Numbered from the stretch's first letter, positions 34,620 to 44,462 are shown. The stretch: 64,000 bases of DNA from CAVRTM01 sp963696105 (GCA_963696105.1 CAVOIP010000004.1:1-64000); one strand, 5' to 3'. Notes: generated by a model not told the origin, from the sequence alone. Numbers and translations are program-made.

Positions 34620-34738
34620 GCCGGCAACGCCCGCATGACGGCGCCCGCCGCAGCACCATCCGCACGACTGCACCACACCAGCACGGTTCACGAGAGTCCT
34701 CGGTCCGAACGGGCCGAACTAGAGGAGAAGAGACACTG

Positions 34739-36376
34739 ATGACGGAGCTCACGATCCGTCCGGAGGAGATCCGGGACGCACTGGACAACTTCGTTCAGTC
34801 CTACGAGCCCGGCGCGGCCTCCCGCGAAGAGGTCGGCCGGGTCAGCGACGCCGGAGACGGCATCGCGCACGTCGAGGGCCTGCCCTCGGCGATGACGAAC
34901 GAGCTGCTGGAGTTCGAGGACGGCACGCTCGGCCTGGCGCTCAACCTGGACGTCCACGAGATCGGTGTCGTCGTCCTCGGTGAGTTCTCCGGCATCGAGG
35001 AGGGCCAGGAGGTCCGCCGTACCGGCGAGGTCCTCTCGGTGCCCGTCGGTGACGCGTTCCTCGGTCGCGTCGTCAACCCGCTCGGTGTGCCGATCGACGG
35101 CCTCGGCGAGATCCAGGCCGAGACCCGCCGGGCCCTCGAGCTGCAGGCCCCCGGCGTCATGGCGCGGAAGTCGGTGCACGAGCCGCTGCAGACGGGCATC
35201 AAGTCGATCGACTCGATGATCCCCGTCGGCCGTGGCCAGCGCCAGCTGATCATCGGTGACCGCCAGACCGGCAAGACCACGGTCGCGGTGGACACGATCA
35301 TCAACCAGCGCCAGAACTGGGAGTCCGGCGACCCGGACAAGCAGGTGCGCTGCATCTACGTCGCGATCGGCCAGAAGGGCTCCACGATCGCCTCGGTGCG
35401 GGCCACGCTGGAGGAGTCCGGCGCGCTGGAGTACACCACGATCGTCGCGGCCCCGGCCTCCGACGCCGCGGGCTTCAAGTACCTCGCGCCCTACACCGGC
35501 TCGGCCATCGGCCAGCACTGGATGTACGACGGCAAGCACGTCCTCATCGTCTTCGACGACCTGTCCAAGCAGGCCGAGGCCTACCGCGCCGTGTCCCTGC
35601 TGCTGCGCCGCCCGCCGGGCCGCGAGGCCTACCCCGGCGACGTGTTCTACCTGCACAGCCGCCTGCTCGAGCGCTGCGCCAAGCTGAGCGACGAGATGGG
35701 CCGCGGGTCGATGACCGGCCTGCCGATCATCGAGACCAAGGCCGGTGACGTCTCGGCGTACATCCCGACCAACGTCATCTCGATCACCGACGGCCAGATC
35801 TACCTGCAGGCCGACCTGTTCAACGCCAACGTCCGCCCGGCGATCGACGTGGGTGTCTCGGTGTCCCGCGTCGGTGGCTCGGCGCAGATCAAGGCGATGA
35901 AGGAGGTCAGCGGCCGGCTCAAGCTGGACCTGGCCCAGTTCCGCGCCATGGAGGCGTTCGCCATGTTCGCCTCCGACCTCGACCCGGCCTCCCGGGCCCA
36001 GCTGGCCCGCGGTGCCCGCCTCGTCGAGCTGCTGAAGCAGCCGCAGGCCTCGCCGCTGCCCGTCGAGGAGGAGGTCGTGGTCATCTGGACCGGCACCACC
36101 GGCCAGCTCGACGACATCGCCGTCGAGGACGTCCGCCGCTTCGAGAGCGAGTTCCTGGACTACATGCGCCGCGAGCGCTCCGGCCTGCTCGAGGCCATCC
36201 GCGAGTCCAAGAAGCTCGAGGACGAGACCCGCTCGGGCCTCGAGGACGCCGTCGAGGCGTTCAAGGCCCAGTTCGGTGCCGGCGGCAAGGAGAACGTGCC
36301 GGTCGGCCACGAGGAGTCCGACGCCCTCCCGGACGAGGACGTCGCGCAGGAGCAGATCGTCAAGCAGCGGCGCTGA
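34739..36376 (+). CDS. atpA: ATP synthase F1 subunit alpha
   Basis: The 545-residue non-catalytic nucleotide-binding subunit has a beta-barrel start (GRVSDAGDGIAHVEGLPSAM) and Walker A GDRQTGKT (about 174). It also has VFDDLSKQAEAYR, and the ATP-synthase signature PAIDVGVSVSRVGGSAQ (about 366). The ATG is placed after AGAGGAGAAG (34721-34730). The C-terminus carries a charged extension (ENVPVGHEESDALPDEDVAQ) like other actinobacteria. Confidence 0.97.
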   Translation: MTELTIRPEEIRDALDNFVQSYEPGAASREEVGRVSDAGDGIAHVEGLPSAMTNELLEFEDGTLGLALNLDVHEIGVVVLGEFSGIEEGQEVRRTGEVLSVPVGDAFLGRVVNPLGVPIDGLGEIQAETRRALELQAPGVMARKSVHEPLQTGIKSIDSMIPVGRGQRQLIIGDRQTGKTTVAVDTIINQRQNWESGDPDKQVRCIYVAIGQKGSTIASVRATLEESGALEYTTIVAAPASDAAGFKYLAPYTGSAIGQHWMYDGKHVLIVFDDLSKQAEAYRAVSLLLRRPPGREAYPGDVFYLHSRLLERCAKLSDEMGRGSMTGLPIIETKAGDVSAYIPTNVISITDGQIYLQADLFNANVRPAIDVGVSVSRVGGSAQIKAMKEVSGRLKLDLAQFRAMEAFAMFASDLDPASRAQLARGARLVELLKQPQASPLPVEEEVVVIWTGTTGQLDDIAVEDVRRFESEFLDYMRRERSGLLEAIRESKKLEDETRSGLEDAVEAFKAQFGAGGKENVPVGHEESDALPDEDVAQEQIVKQRR

Positions 36377-36417
36377 CCCGGCTGCCGGGTGCGCACGGGC
36401 GACCGTGACGCACCCGG
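36376..36417 (+). promoter_or_regulatory. Competing hairpins in the atpA-atpG gap
   Basis: ACCCGG (36376-36381) can pair with CCGGGT (36385-36390). The same CCGGGTGCG (36385-36393) can instead pair with CGCACCCGG (36409-36417). The two structures exclude each other, which could tune expression or mRNA processing between atpA and atpG. This is a structural observation only. Confidence 0.35.
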
Positions 36418-36504
36418 CCCCGGCCAGGGCACGCGAGCACTCGCCGTACCGGCATCCGCACCGGGAACCTCAAGACCTTCGACACACAAGAGAGGCGGAA
36501 AGCT

Positions 36505-37404
36505 ATGGGAGCGCAGATGCGGGTCTACCGCCAGCGCATCCGGTCCGTCCAGGCGACCAAGAAGATCACGAACGCCATGGAGCTGATCGCGGCGTCACGG
36601 GTCGTCAAGGCCCGCCAGCGGGTCGCGGCGTCCACGCCGTACGCCCGTGCCCTCACCCGCGCCGTCTCGGCCGTGGCGACGTACTCCAACGTGGAGCATC
36701 CGCTGACGGTCGAGCACCCCGAGGTGCGCCGCGCCGCCATGGTGATCATCACCAGCGACCGCGGCCTGGCCGGTGCCTACTCCTCGAACGTGCTCAAGGC
36801 GAGCGAGAAGCTTGCCGAGAAGCTGCGCGCCGAGGGCAAGGAGGTCGTTCCTTACCTCGTCGGTCGCAAGGCCGTGGGCTTCTACAAGTTCCGCCGGCGC
36901 GAGTCGGCCGCCACGTGGGACGGCTTCTCCGACAGCCCGTCCTTCCATGAGGCGCGCGAGATCGGTGACCGGATCACGGGCGACTTCATCACCGGGTACG
37001 ACGAGGGCGGCGTGGACGAGGTCCACGTCGTGTTCACCCGGTTCGTCTCGATGGTGACCCAGGAGCCCGAAGTCATCCGGCTGCTGCCGCTGGAGGTCGT
37101 CGAGGGTGAGGAGGCCCCGGCCCCGGACGACGTGCTGCCGCTGTACGAGTTCGAGCCCGGCGCCGAGCAGGTCCTGGACGCGTTGCTCCCGAAGTACGTC
37201 ACGTCGCGGCTGTTCAACGCGCTGCTGCAGGCCGCAGCCTCGGAGCTGGCGGCCCGCCAGCGCGCGATGAAGTCGGCCACGGACAACGCCGAGGAGCTCA
37301 TCAAGAACCTGACCCGGCTGGCCAACCAGGCGCGCCAGGCCGACATCACCCAAGAGATCAGCGAAATCGTCGGCGGTGCCTCCGCCCTCGCAGACGCCAA
37401 GTAA
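36505..37404 (+). CDS. atpG: ATP synthase F1 subunit gamma
   Basis: This 299-residue central stalk subunit has the N-terminal helix MRVYRQRIRSVQATKKITNA, then MELIAASRVVKA. It also has the Rossmann-like part with VIITSDRGLAGAYSSNVLK, and the C-terminal signature LFNALLQAAASELAARQRAM, then SATDNAEELIKNL. An insertion of about 12 residues near 100-115 is typical of actinobacteria. AGAGGCGGA supplies the ribosome site. Confidence 0.96.
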   Translation: MGAQMRVYRQRIRSVQATKKITNAMELIAASRVVKARQRVAASTPYARALTRAVSAVATYSNVEHPLTVEHPEVRRAAMVIITSDRGLAGAYSSNVLKASEKLAEKLRAEGKEVVPYLVGRKAVGFYKFRRRESAATWDGFSDSPSFHEAREIGDRITGDFITGYDEGGVDEVHVVFTRFVSMVTQEPEVIRLLPLEVVEGEEAPAPDDVLPLYEFEPGAEQVLDALLPKYVTSRLFNALLQAAASELAARQRAMKSATDNAEELIKNLTRLANQARQADITQEISEIVGGASALADAK

Positions 37405-37418
37405 GAAGGAAGAGTTCC

Positions 37419-38879
<1,461 letters not shown>

Positions 38880-38896
38880 CCAGCCGCTGAGCTGGC

Positions 38897-38936
38897 GCAC
38901 AGGGCCGGTGACCCGCAAGGGTCACCGGCCCTGTGC
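38897..38936. terminator. Perfect 18-bp hairpin between atpD and atpC
   Basis: GCACAGGGCCGGTGACCC (38897-38914) and its exact reverse complement (38919-38936) flank a GCAA tetraloop. It starts 17 nt past the atpD stop. It looks like a full terminator or an mRNA 3'-end stabiliser inside the ATP synthase operon. A -10-like TAGACT follows at 39057-39062. Confidence 0.75.
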
Positions 38937-39056
38937 CGTCCCTGCGCGCGCCCTGGGCGTCCGCCGGCCGGGCCGCCGGGGTGGCGGCCTGGTGGAGTAC
39001 CGCAGCCCTGCGCAGATCAGGCCTCTCCAGTGGTCAGGGAGGGATCCCTCGCCCGT

Positions 39057-39062
39057 TAGACT
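39057..39062 (+). promoter_or_regulatory. Possible separate promoter (-10 TAGACT) for atpC
   Basis: TAGACT in the 217-bp atpD-atpC gap would start a transcript about 30 nt before the atpC GTG, downstream of the strong hairpin. GTGGAGGA lies about 8 nt before the GTG as ribosome site. No good -35 was identified. Confidence 0.4.
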
Positions 39063-39096
39063 CGGGGCATCCGTTCAGCAAGTGGTGGAGGACCCC

Positions 39097-39369
39097 GTGA
39101 GTCAATTGCACGTCGAGCTGGTGGCCGCTGACCGCAAGGTGTGGGAGGGCGAGGCCCGTGAGGTCACCGCGCGCACCGTGGAGGGCGAGCTCGGCATCCT
39201 CCCCGGGCACACCCCACTGCTCGGCATCCTCGTCGAGGGCGACGTCCGCATCCAGTCCGCGTCCGGCCAGCAGCACACCGCGACGATCGACAGCGGCTTC
39301 CTGTCGGTCGAGCACAACCGGGTCACCATCGTCGCCGAGGCGGTCGACGCCTCCTCGATCCGCGCCTGA
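39097..39369 (+). CDS. atpC: ATP synthase F1 subunit epsilon
   Basis: The 90-residue rotor subunit consists of the beta-sandwich domain only (QLHVELVAADRKVWEGEA, then TVEGELGILPGHTPLLGIL). The C-terminal two-helix inhibitory arm present in E. coli is essentially missing, with only AVDASSIRA after the sandwich. The GTG at 39097 follows GGTGGAGGA. Inhibition of ATP hydrolysis by the epsilon arm should be weak or absent. It is separated from atpD by 217 bp with a strong hairpin. Confidence 0.93.
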   Translation: MSQLHVELVAADRKVWEGEAREVTARTVEGELGILPGHTPLLGILVEGDVRIQSASGQQHTATIDSGFLSVEHNRVTIVAEAVDASSIRA

Positions 39370-39376
39370 CACCTCG

Positions 39377-39820
39377 GTGCGCCAGCTGCTCTTCTCCAGC
39401 GAGATGCTGGTCGGCGTCTGTGTCCTGGCGGTCGTGCTCTACCTCGCCTGGACGTTCACCCGCCGCCGCCTCATCGCCCATGGCGAGCCGCTGACCCTCT
39501 GCGCCATCCGGGACGCGGCCCCGCAGTCGTCGTGGCGGTTCGGTCTGGCCCGCTACGCCTCCGGCCGGGTCGAGTGGTTCCCCCTCGGCGGCCTGCGGGT
39601 CCGTCCCTCGCGTCGGTGGGAGCGCACCCGGCTCGACATCGGCGCGCCGCACCCGCTCGACCCGCGCGAGAAGCCGACCGCACTCATCAAGGGGGCCGTC
39701 GGGGTCGGCTGCAGCCACGAGCTCGAGCGGTTCGACCTGGCCCTGGCCCCGGGCCCCTACACCGCGCTGCGGTCCTGGCTCGAGGCGTCCCCGCCCGGGC
39801 GCAACGTCAACGTCGCCTAG
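39377..39820 (+). CDS. DUF2550 membrane-anchored protein
   Basis: The 147-residue protein has one N-terminal membrane helix (about 8-26) followed by a soluble domain. That domain is rich in Arg and Trp (WRFGLARYASGRVEWFPLGG, RWERTRLDI). This matches the actinobacterial DUF2550 family, usually encoded right after atpC (Rv1312-like). Function is unknown. GTG at 39377 is the first in-frame codon after atpC. Its stop codon overlaps that of the convergent adenosyltransferase gene. Confidence 0.8.
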   Translation: MRQLLFSSEMLVGVCVLAVVLYLAWTFTRRRLIAHGEPLTLCAIRDAAPQSSWRFGLARYASGRVEWFPLGGLRVRPSRRWERTRLDIGAPHPLDPREKPTALIKGAVGVGCSHELERFDLALAPGPYTALRSWLEASPPGRNVNVA

Positions 39821-40509
39821 TCGGTCTGCTCCGCGTGGTTCCCGCCGTCGCCTCGCGCGCCGTGCTGGCCGTGGTCGCCCGGACCGCCATGCCCCTCGGG
39901 CTGCGGTGCGCGCCCGCCGCCCGGCTCCCACAGGACGTCCCCACCGATGCCCAGGTTGGCCACCCGGCCGAGGATGAACAGCAGGTCCGAGAGCCGGTTG
40001 AGGTACTTGGCCGTCAGCGGGTTGACGCCTCCGGGCGCGTCGCCGGCCGCCGGCTGGTCGCCGTACCGCTCCAGCGCGGCCCAGGTGGAGCGCTCCGCGC
40101 GCCGCGTGACCGTGCGGGCCACGTGCAGGTAGGCCGCCCCGGGGGTCCCCCCGGGCAGGATGAAGGAGCGCAGCTTGTCCAGCTCGTCGTTGAACCGGTC
40201 GCAGTCGGCCTCGAGCTCGTCCACCCAGACGTCCTGGACCCGCAGCGGCGGGTGCTCGTAGGACGCGGCGAGCGGCGTGCACAGGTCGGCGCCGACGTCG
40301 AACAGGTCGTTCTGCACCCGCCGCAGGACGGCCAGGACGTCGTCCCGCAGCGCGCCACAGGTGACCGCCACGCCGACGGCGCTGTTGGTCTCGTCGGTGT
40401 CGGCGTAGGCCACGAGGCGTGGGTCGGTCTTGCTCGTGCGGCTGAAGTCGCCCAGGTGCGTGCTGCCGTCGTCGCCGGTCCGGGTGTAGATGCGGGTCAG
40501 GTTCACCAT
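39817..40509 (-). CDS. Cob(I)alamin adenosyltransferase, PduO type
   Basis: This 230-residue enzyme makes adenosylcobalamin from cob(I)alamin and ATP. The N-terminal ATP loop IYTRTGDDGSTHLGDFSR, YADTDETNSAVG, and the helical core with RRAERSTWAALERYG and KYLNRLSDLLFILGR are diagnostic of PduO/MMAB. The last 40 residues are Gly/His-rich and variable, a possible metal-binding tail. It lies about 2 kb from the B12-dependent ethylmalonyl-CoA mutase, which needs this cofactor. ATG at 40509, divergent from murA with only 30 bp between. Confidence 0.94.
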   Translation of the reverse strand: MVNLTRIYTRTGDDGSTHLGDFSRTSKTDPRLVAYADTDETNSAVGVAVTCGALRDDVLAVLRRVQNDLFDVGADLCTPLAASYEHPPLRVQDVWVDELEADCDRFNDELDKLRSFILPGGTPGAAYLHVARTVTRRAERSTWAALERYGDQPAAGDAPGGVNPLTAKYLNRLSDLLFILGRVANLGIGGDVLWEPGGGRAPQPEGHGGPGDHGQHGARGDGGNHAEQTD

Positions 40510-40527
40510 GGGTCGAATGGTCGCAGA

Positions 40528-40533
40528 TAGGCT
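40528..40533 (+). promoter_or_regulatory. -10 TAGGCT for leaderless murA
   Basis: TAGGCT is followed by 6 nt and the GTG at 40540, inside the 30-bp divergent gap with the adenosyltransferase gene. Confidence 0.5.
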
Positions 40534-40539
40534 CGCGCG

Positions 40540-41823
40540 GTGATGGAGAGGTTCCGTGTGGTCGGTGGCACCAGCCTGCGTGGCGAGGTGCCGGTCGTCG
40601 GTGCGAAGAACAGCGCCCTGAAGCTGATGGCGGCGGCGCTGCTGGCCGTCGGGCGGACCCGGTTGTCCAACGTGCCGGCGATCGTGGACGTGACGATCAT
40701 GGCCGAGCTGCTGCGGCGGCTCGGCTGCACCGTCGACTACGACGCCGCCGCCGGCGTGGTCGAGATCGACGTGCCCGAGAAGATCGGCCACCGTGCCGAC
40801 TACGACCTGGTCCGGGCGCTGCGTGCGTCGATCTCCGTCCTCGGGCCGCTGGTGGCCCGCTGCGGTGAGGCCGACGTCGCCGTACCCGGCGGGGACGCGA
40901 TCGGCTCGCGCGGTCTGGACCTGCACGCCGCCGGGCTGGAGACGCTGGGCGCGACGGTGCACGTGACGCACGGCTACCTCATTGCGGAGGCGCCCCACGG
41001 TCTGCACGGCGGCGACATCCGGCTGGACTTCCCGAGCGTGGGTGCCACCGAGAACGTCCTGAGCGCAGCCGTGCTCGCCTCCGGCCGCACCAGGCTGTCC
41101 AACGCGGCCCGCGAACCGGAGATCGTCGACATCGCCGCCATGCTCGTCTCGATGGGCGCGCGGATCTCCGGCGCCGGCACCTCGGTGATCGAGGTCGAGG
41201 GCGTCGAGGCGCTGTCGCCCACTGACCACGCGGTCGTCCCGGACCGGATCGCCTCGGGCACGTGGGCGTTCGCCGCGGCCACCACGCGCGGCGACATCGA
41301 GGTCGTGGGGGGAGTGGCCGACCACCTGTCCGTCGTGCTGGACGCCCTGGTGCACGCCGGGGCGCATGTCGAGACCACCGGCCGCGGGTTCCGCGTCAGC
41401 TCCGGCGGTGCGCGGCTGTCCTCGTTCGACGTGGCGACGCTGCCGTACCCCGGGTTCCCGACCGACCTGCAGCCGTTCGCGCTGGCCTACAACGCCGTGG
41501 CCGAGGGCAGCGCCATGATCACCGAGAACCTCTTCGAGGCCCGCTTCCGGACCGTCCAGGAGCTGGCCCGTCTGGGCGCGGACGCCCGCGTGGACGGTCA
41601 CCACGTCATGGTCCACGGGGTCGACCGGCTCTCCGGCGCGCCGGTCGAGGCCAGCGACATCCGGGCCGGTGCCGCGCTGGTGATCGCCGGCCTGGTCGCC
41701 GACGGGATCACGACCGTCAGCGGCGCGCACCACGTCGACCGCGGCTACGCCGGCTTCGCCGAGGCGATGCAGGGCCTCGGTGCCGACGTCACCCGCGAGC
41801 CGGACGACGCGCCGTACGCCTGA
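40540..41823 (+). CDS. murA: UDP-N-acetylglucosamine 1-carboxyvinyltransferase (Cys-to-Asp type)
   Basis: This 427-residue enzyme adds enolpyruvate from PEP to UDP-GlcNAc, the first committed step of peptidoglycan synthesis. Landmarks are GAKNSALKLMAAALL (about 20), IVDVTIM, and the active-site loop VAVPGGDAIGSR, where Asp119 replaces the Cys that fosfomycin alkylates in E. coli. The same substitution occurs in mycobacteria and chlamydiae and predicts intrinsic fosfomycin resistance. The GTG at 40540 was chosen for its -10 spacing; the ATG at 40543 differs by one codon. Confidence 0.95.
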   Translation: MMERFRVVGGTSLRGEVPVVGAKNSALKLMAAALLAVGRTRLSNVPAIVDVTIMAELLRRLGCTVDYDAAAGVVEIDVPEKIGHRADYDLVRALRASISVLGPLVARCGEADVAVPGGDAIGSRGLDLHAAGLETLGATVHVTHGYLIAEAPHGLHGGDIRLDFPSVGATENVLSAAVLASGRTRLSNAAREPEIVDIAAMLVSMGARISGAGTSVIEVEGVEALSPTDHAVVPDRIASGTWAFAAATTRGDIEVVGGVADHLSVVLDALVHAGAHVETTGRGFRVSSGGARLSSFDVATLPYPGFPTDLQPFALAYNAVAEGSAMITENLFEARFRTVQELARLGADARVDGHHVMVHGVDRLSGAPVEASDIRAGAALVIAGLVADGITTVSGAHHVDRGYAGFAEAMQGLGADVTREPDDAPYA

Positions 41824-41956
41824 GCGGGCTGGCGCCTGACGGCCTGTCGTTGCCGGATTGTTACGCGTCGCTGGACAACGCTCCCGCCCTGATGGGCGTG
41901 AATACAGGCAAACGCGGGTAAGACGCGGTTGACGAAGGTTGGCGAGGGGGTACCAG

Positions 41957-42334
41957 ATGTCGGCAGTGGCAACGGTGCAGACGGCACCGGTGAGCGTGCT
42001 GGAGACCGTGGCGGGGGCGGAGGTCGTCGTGACCGGCCGCCTGGACGTGCACACGGTCGCGGACGTCCGGCTGCTGCTGCATGCCGCCCTCGACCGCGGG
42101 CACGGTGACCTGATGGTGCACCTGGCCGGCGCCGAGGTGCACGACGCCACCGGCCTCGGGGTCCTCGTCGGCGCCCACCACCGTGCCCGCCGGGCGGGGC
42201 GCCGCCTCGTCCTCGTGGACGTCTCGCCGCGCCTGGACCGGCTGCTGCGGGTCTCCCGGCTGCACCGCGTGCTCGCGCGGCGCCACGGCGGCTCGCCGGG
42301 TGCGCGGGTCGGTGTGTCGGCCCTCACCGCCTGA
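41957..42334 (+). CDS. STAS-domain protein (anti-sigma factor antagonist-like)
   Basis: This 125-residue protein is a single STAS domain. It has a short N-terminal strand region, VVVTGRLDVHTVADVRLLLH (about 24) and the phospho-site loop EVHDATGLGVLVGAHH (about 60), where Thr stands at the position that is normally Ser. Anti-anti-sigma factors of this type bind anti-sigma kinases and release stress sigma factors. The C-terminus is basic (RLHRVLARRHGG). No kinase gene is adjacent. The ATG at 41957 follows GAGGGGG; an in-frame TTG at 41939 is less likely. Confidence 0.82.
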   Translation: MSAVATVQTAPVSVLETVAGAEVVVTGRLDVHTVADVRLLLHAALDRGHGDLMVHLAGAEVHDATGLGVLVGAHHRARRAGRRLVLVDVSPRLDRLLRVSRLHRVLARRHGGSPGARVGVSALTA

Positions 42335-42362
42335 GGGCCTCCCCAGCAGGGCCGCCCGCGGC

Positions 42363-42368
42363 TACGTT
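42363..42368 (+). promoter_or_regulatory. -10-like TACGTT before ethylmalonyl-CoA mutase
   Basis: TACGTT is followed by 6 nt and the ATG at 42375, with no Shine-Dalgarno. This predicts a leaderless mRNA. Confidence 0.45.
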
Positions 42369-42374
42369 CAGCCC

Positions 42375-44462
42375 ATGGGCGAGCAGAGCACGACCCCGCC
42401 ACGGCGGGAGCGCGACCGGCCGTGGGTGATGCGCACGTACGCCGGGCACTCCAGCGCCGCGGCCTCCAACGCGCTCTACCGGCGCAACCTCGAGAAGGGC
42501 CAGACGGGCCTCTCGGTCGCGTTCGACCTGCCCACCCAGACCGGCTACGACCCGGACTCCCCGCTGGCCCGCGGCGAGGTCGGCAAGGTCGGGGTGCCGA
42601 TCTCGCACATCGGGGACATGCGGGCGCTCCTCGCGGGCATCCCGCTGGCGACGATGAACACCTCCATGACCATCAACGCCACCGCGATGTGGCTGCTCGC
42701 GCTCTACCAGGTGGTGGCCGAGGAGCAGGCGGCCGAGGCCGCCGCGGCTGCCGGGCAGCGGGTGGACCCCGCCGCCGCCGTGCGCGCGCTCAGCGGCACC
42801 ACGCAGAACGACATCCTCAAGGAGTACCTCTCCCGCGGCACCTACGTCTTCGGCCCCGCGCCGTCGCTGCGGCTGACCACAGACGTGGTCGCGCACACCG
42901 TCGAGGCGATGCCCCGGTGGAACCCGGTCAACATCTGCAGCTACCACCTGCAGGAGGCGGGCGCGACACCGGTGCAGGAGATCGCCTACGCGATGTGCAC
43001 CGCGATCGCCGTCCTGGACGCGGTGCGCGACTCCGGCCGGGTGGCGCCCGAGCGGTTCGGCGAGGTGGTCGCGAGGATGTCCTTCTTCGTCAACGCCGGC
43101 GTCCGCTTCGTCGAGGAGATGTGCAAGATGCGCGCCTTCGTCACGCTGTGGGACGAGGTCACCCGCGAGCGGTACGGCGTGACGGACCCCGCCCAGCGCC
43201 GCTTCCGGTACGGCGTGCAGGTCAACTCCCTGGGGCTGACCGAGGCCCAGCCCGAGAACAACGTCCAGCGGATCGTGCTGGAGATGCTGGCGGTGACCCT
43301 GTCCAGGGACGCGCGGGCGCGGGCGGTGCAGCTGCCTGCGTGGAACGAGGCGCTCGGGCTTCCCCGGCCGTGGGACCAGCAGTGGTCGCTGCGGATGCAG
43401 CAGGTCCTCGCGTTCGAGTCCGACCTGCTGGAACACGACGACCTGTTCGCGGGCTCGACCGTGGTGGAGGCCGAGGTGGCCCGGCTGCTCGAGGGCGCAC
43501 GGGCCGAGATCGCGACCGTGCAGGGCATGGGTGGTGCGGTGGCGGCGGTCGAGTCCGGCTACATGAAGTCGGCCATGGTGGCCGCGCACTCCCTGCGGCG
43601 CCGGCGGATCGAGTCGGGCGAGCAGGTGGTGGTCGGCGTCAACCGGTTCGTCAGCACCGAGCCGAGCGCGCTGACGGCCGAGCCCGGGGCCGCTGTGCAG
43701 GGCGTCGACCCGGACGTCGAGGCCCGGGCGGTGCTGTCCGTGGCGCAGTGGCGGGCCGAACGCGACGCAGCCGGTGGCGGGGAGCCGGCTGCGGCGCTGG
43801 AGCAGCTGCGCGCCGACGCCGGGTCGGGCGCGAACCTGATGGGGGCCAGCCTGCGGTGTGCCCGCGCAGGGGTGACCACAGGGGAGTGGGCGGGAGTGCT
43901 GCGCGAGGTCTTCGGCGAGTACCGCGCCCCGACAGGCGTTTCCGGTTCCGTGGCGGTGACGGGTGCGGACGCCGACGGCGAGCTCGCGGCGGTGCGCGAG
44001 CTGGTGCGCCGTACCGAGAAGGAGCTGGGGGAGCGGCTGCGGCTGCTGGTCGGCAAGCCCGGCCTGGACGGCCACAGCAACGGCGCGGAGCAGGTGGCCG
44101 TCCGGGCCCGGGACGCCGGGCTCGAGGTCGTCTACCAGGGGATCCGGCTGACACCACGGCAGATCGTCGCTGCGGCCGTCGCCGAGGACGTGCACTGCGT
44201 GGGCCTGTCGGTGCTGTCCGGCTCGCACATGCAGCTGGTGCCGGACGTTCTGGAGGGCCTGCGGGCGGCCGGCGCCGGTGACCTGCCGGTGGTCGTCGGC
44301 GGCATCATCCCCGAGACGGACGCGAAGGAGCTGCGCCGGCTCGGTGTCGCGGCCGTCTTCACGCCGCGGGACTACTCGATCACCGCGACCATCGGCGAGG
44401 TCGTCCAGGCCGTGCGCGCCGCGCGAGGGCTGGACCCCAGTCGCCCTCAGGCCGGGCGGTAG
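42375..44462 (+). CDS. Ethylmalonyl-CoA mutase (MeaA type), B12-dependent
   Basis: This 695-residue single-chain mutase has the catalytic barrel at the N-terminus (RTYAGHSSAAASNALYRRNL, GLSVAFDLPTQTGYDPDSPL, TTQNDILKEYLSRGTYVF, CSYHLQEAGATPVQE). The cobalamin-binding domain is at the C-terminus, with the base-off motif GKPGLDGHSNGAEQ (about 560). The GLDGHSNG version and the barrel sequence fit MeaA/ethylmalonyl-CoA mutase rather than methylmalonyl-CoA mutase (typically GQDGHDRG). It would convert (2R)-ethylmalonyl-CoA to methylsuccinyl-CoA. Ccr, an epimerase, MeaB and an adenosyltransferase are all within 20 kb. Substrate assignment is by motif and context. The ATG at 42375 is chosen from the leaderless pattern. 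Confidence 0.9.
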   Translation: MGEQSTTPPRRERDRPWVMRTYAGHSSAAASNALYRRNLEKGQTGLSVAFDLPTQTGYDPDSPLARGEVGKVGVPISHIGDMRALLAGIPLATMNTSMTINATAMWLLALYQVVAEEQAAEAAAAAGQRVDPAAAVRALSGTTQNDILKEYLSRGTYVFGPAPSLRLTTDVVAHTVEAMPRWNPVNICSYHLQEAGATPVQEIAYAMCTAIAVLDAVRDSGRVAPERFGEVVARMSFFVNAGVRFVEEMCKMRAFVTLWDEVTRERYGVTDPAQRRFRYGVQVNSLGLTEAQPENNVQRIVLEMLAVTLSRDARARAVQLPAWNEALGLPRPWDQQWSLRMQQVLAFESDLLEHDDLFAGSTVVEAEVARLLEGARAEIATVQGMGGAVAAVESGYMKSAMVAAHSLRRRRIESGEQVVVGVNRFVSTEPSALTAEPGAAVQGVDPDVEARAVLSVAQWRAERDAAGGGEPAAALEQLRADAGSGANLMGASLRCARAGVTTGEWAGVLREVFGEYRAPTGVSGSVAVTGADADGELAAVRELVRRTEKELGERLRLLVGKPGLDGHSNGAEQVAVRARDAGLEVVYQGIRLTPRQIVAAAVAEDVHCVGLSVLSGSHMQLVPDVLEGLRAAGAGDLPVVVGGIIPETDAKELRRLGVAAVFTPRDYSITATIGEVVQAVRAARGLDPSRPQAGR

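Noticed and set aside
42183..42374. Upstream extension of the mutase frame into the STAS gene
   Set aside because: It overlaps STAS coding sequence in another frame. The ATG at 42375 matches the family start and has a -10 at the leaderless distance.
39817..42402. An 861-codon minus-strand frame that includes the adenosyltransferase
   Set aside because: Only the part up to the ATG at 40509 has homology. The rest is antisense to murA and the STAS gene.
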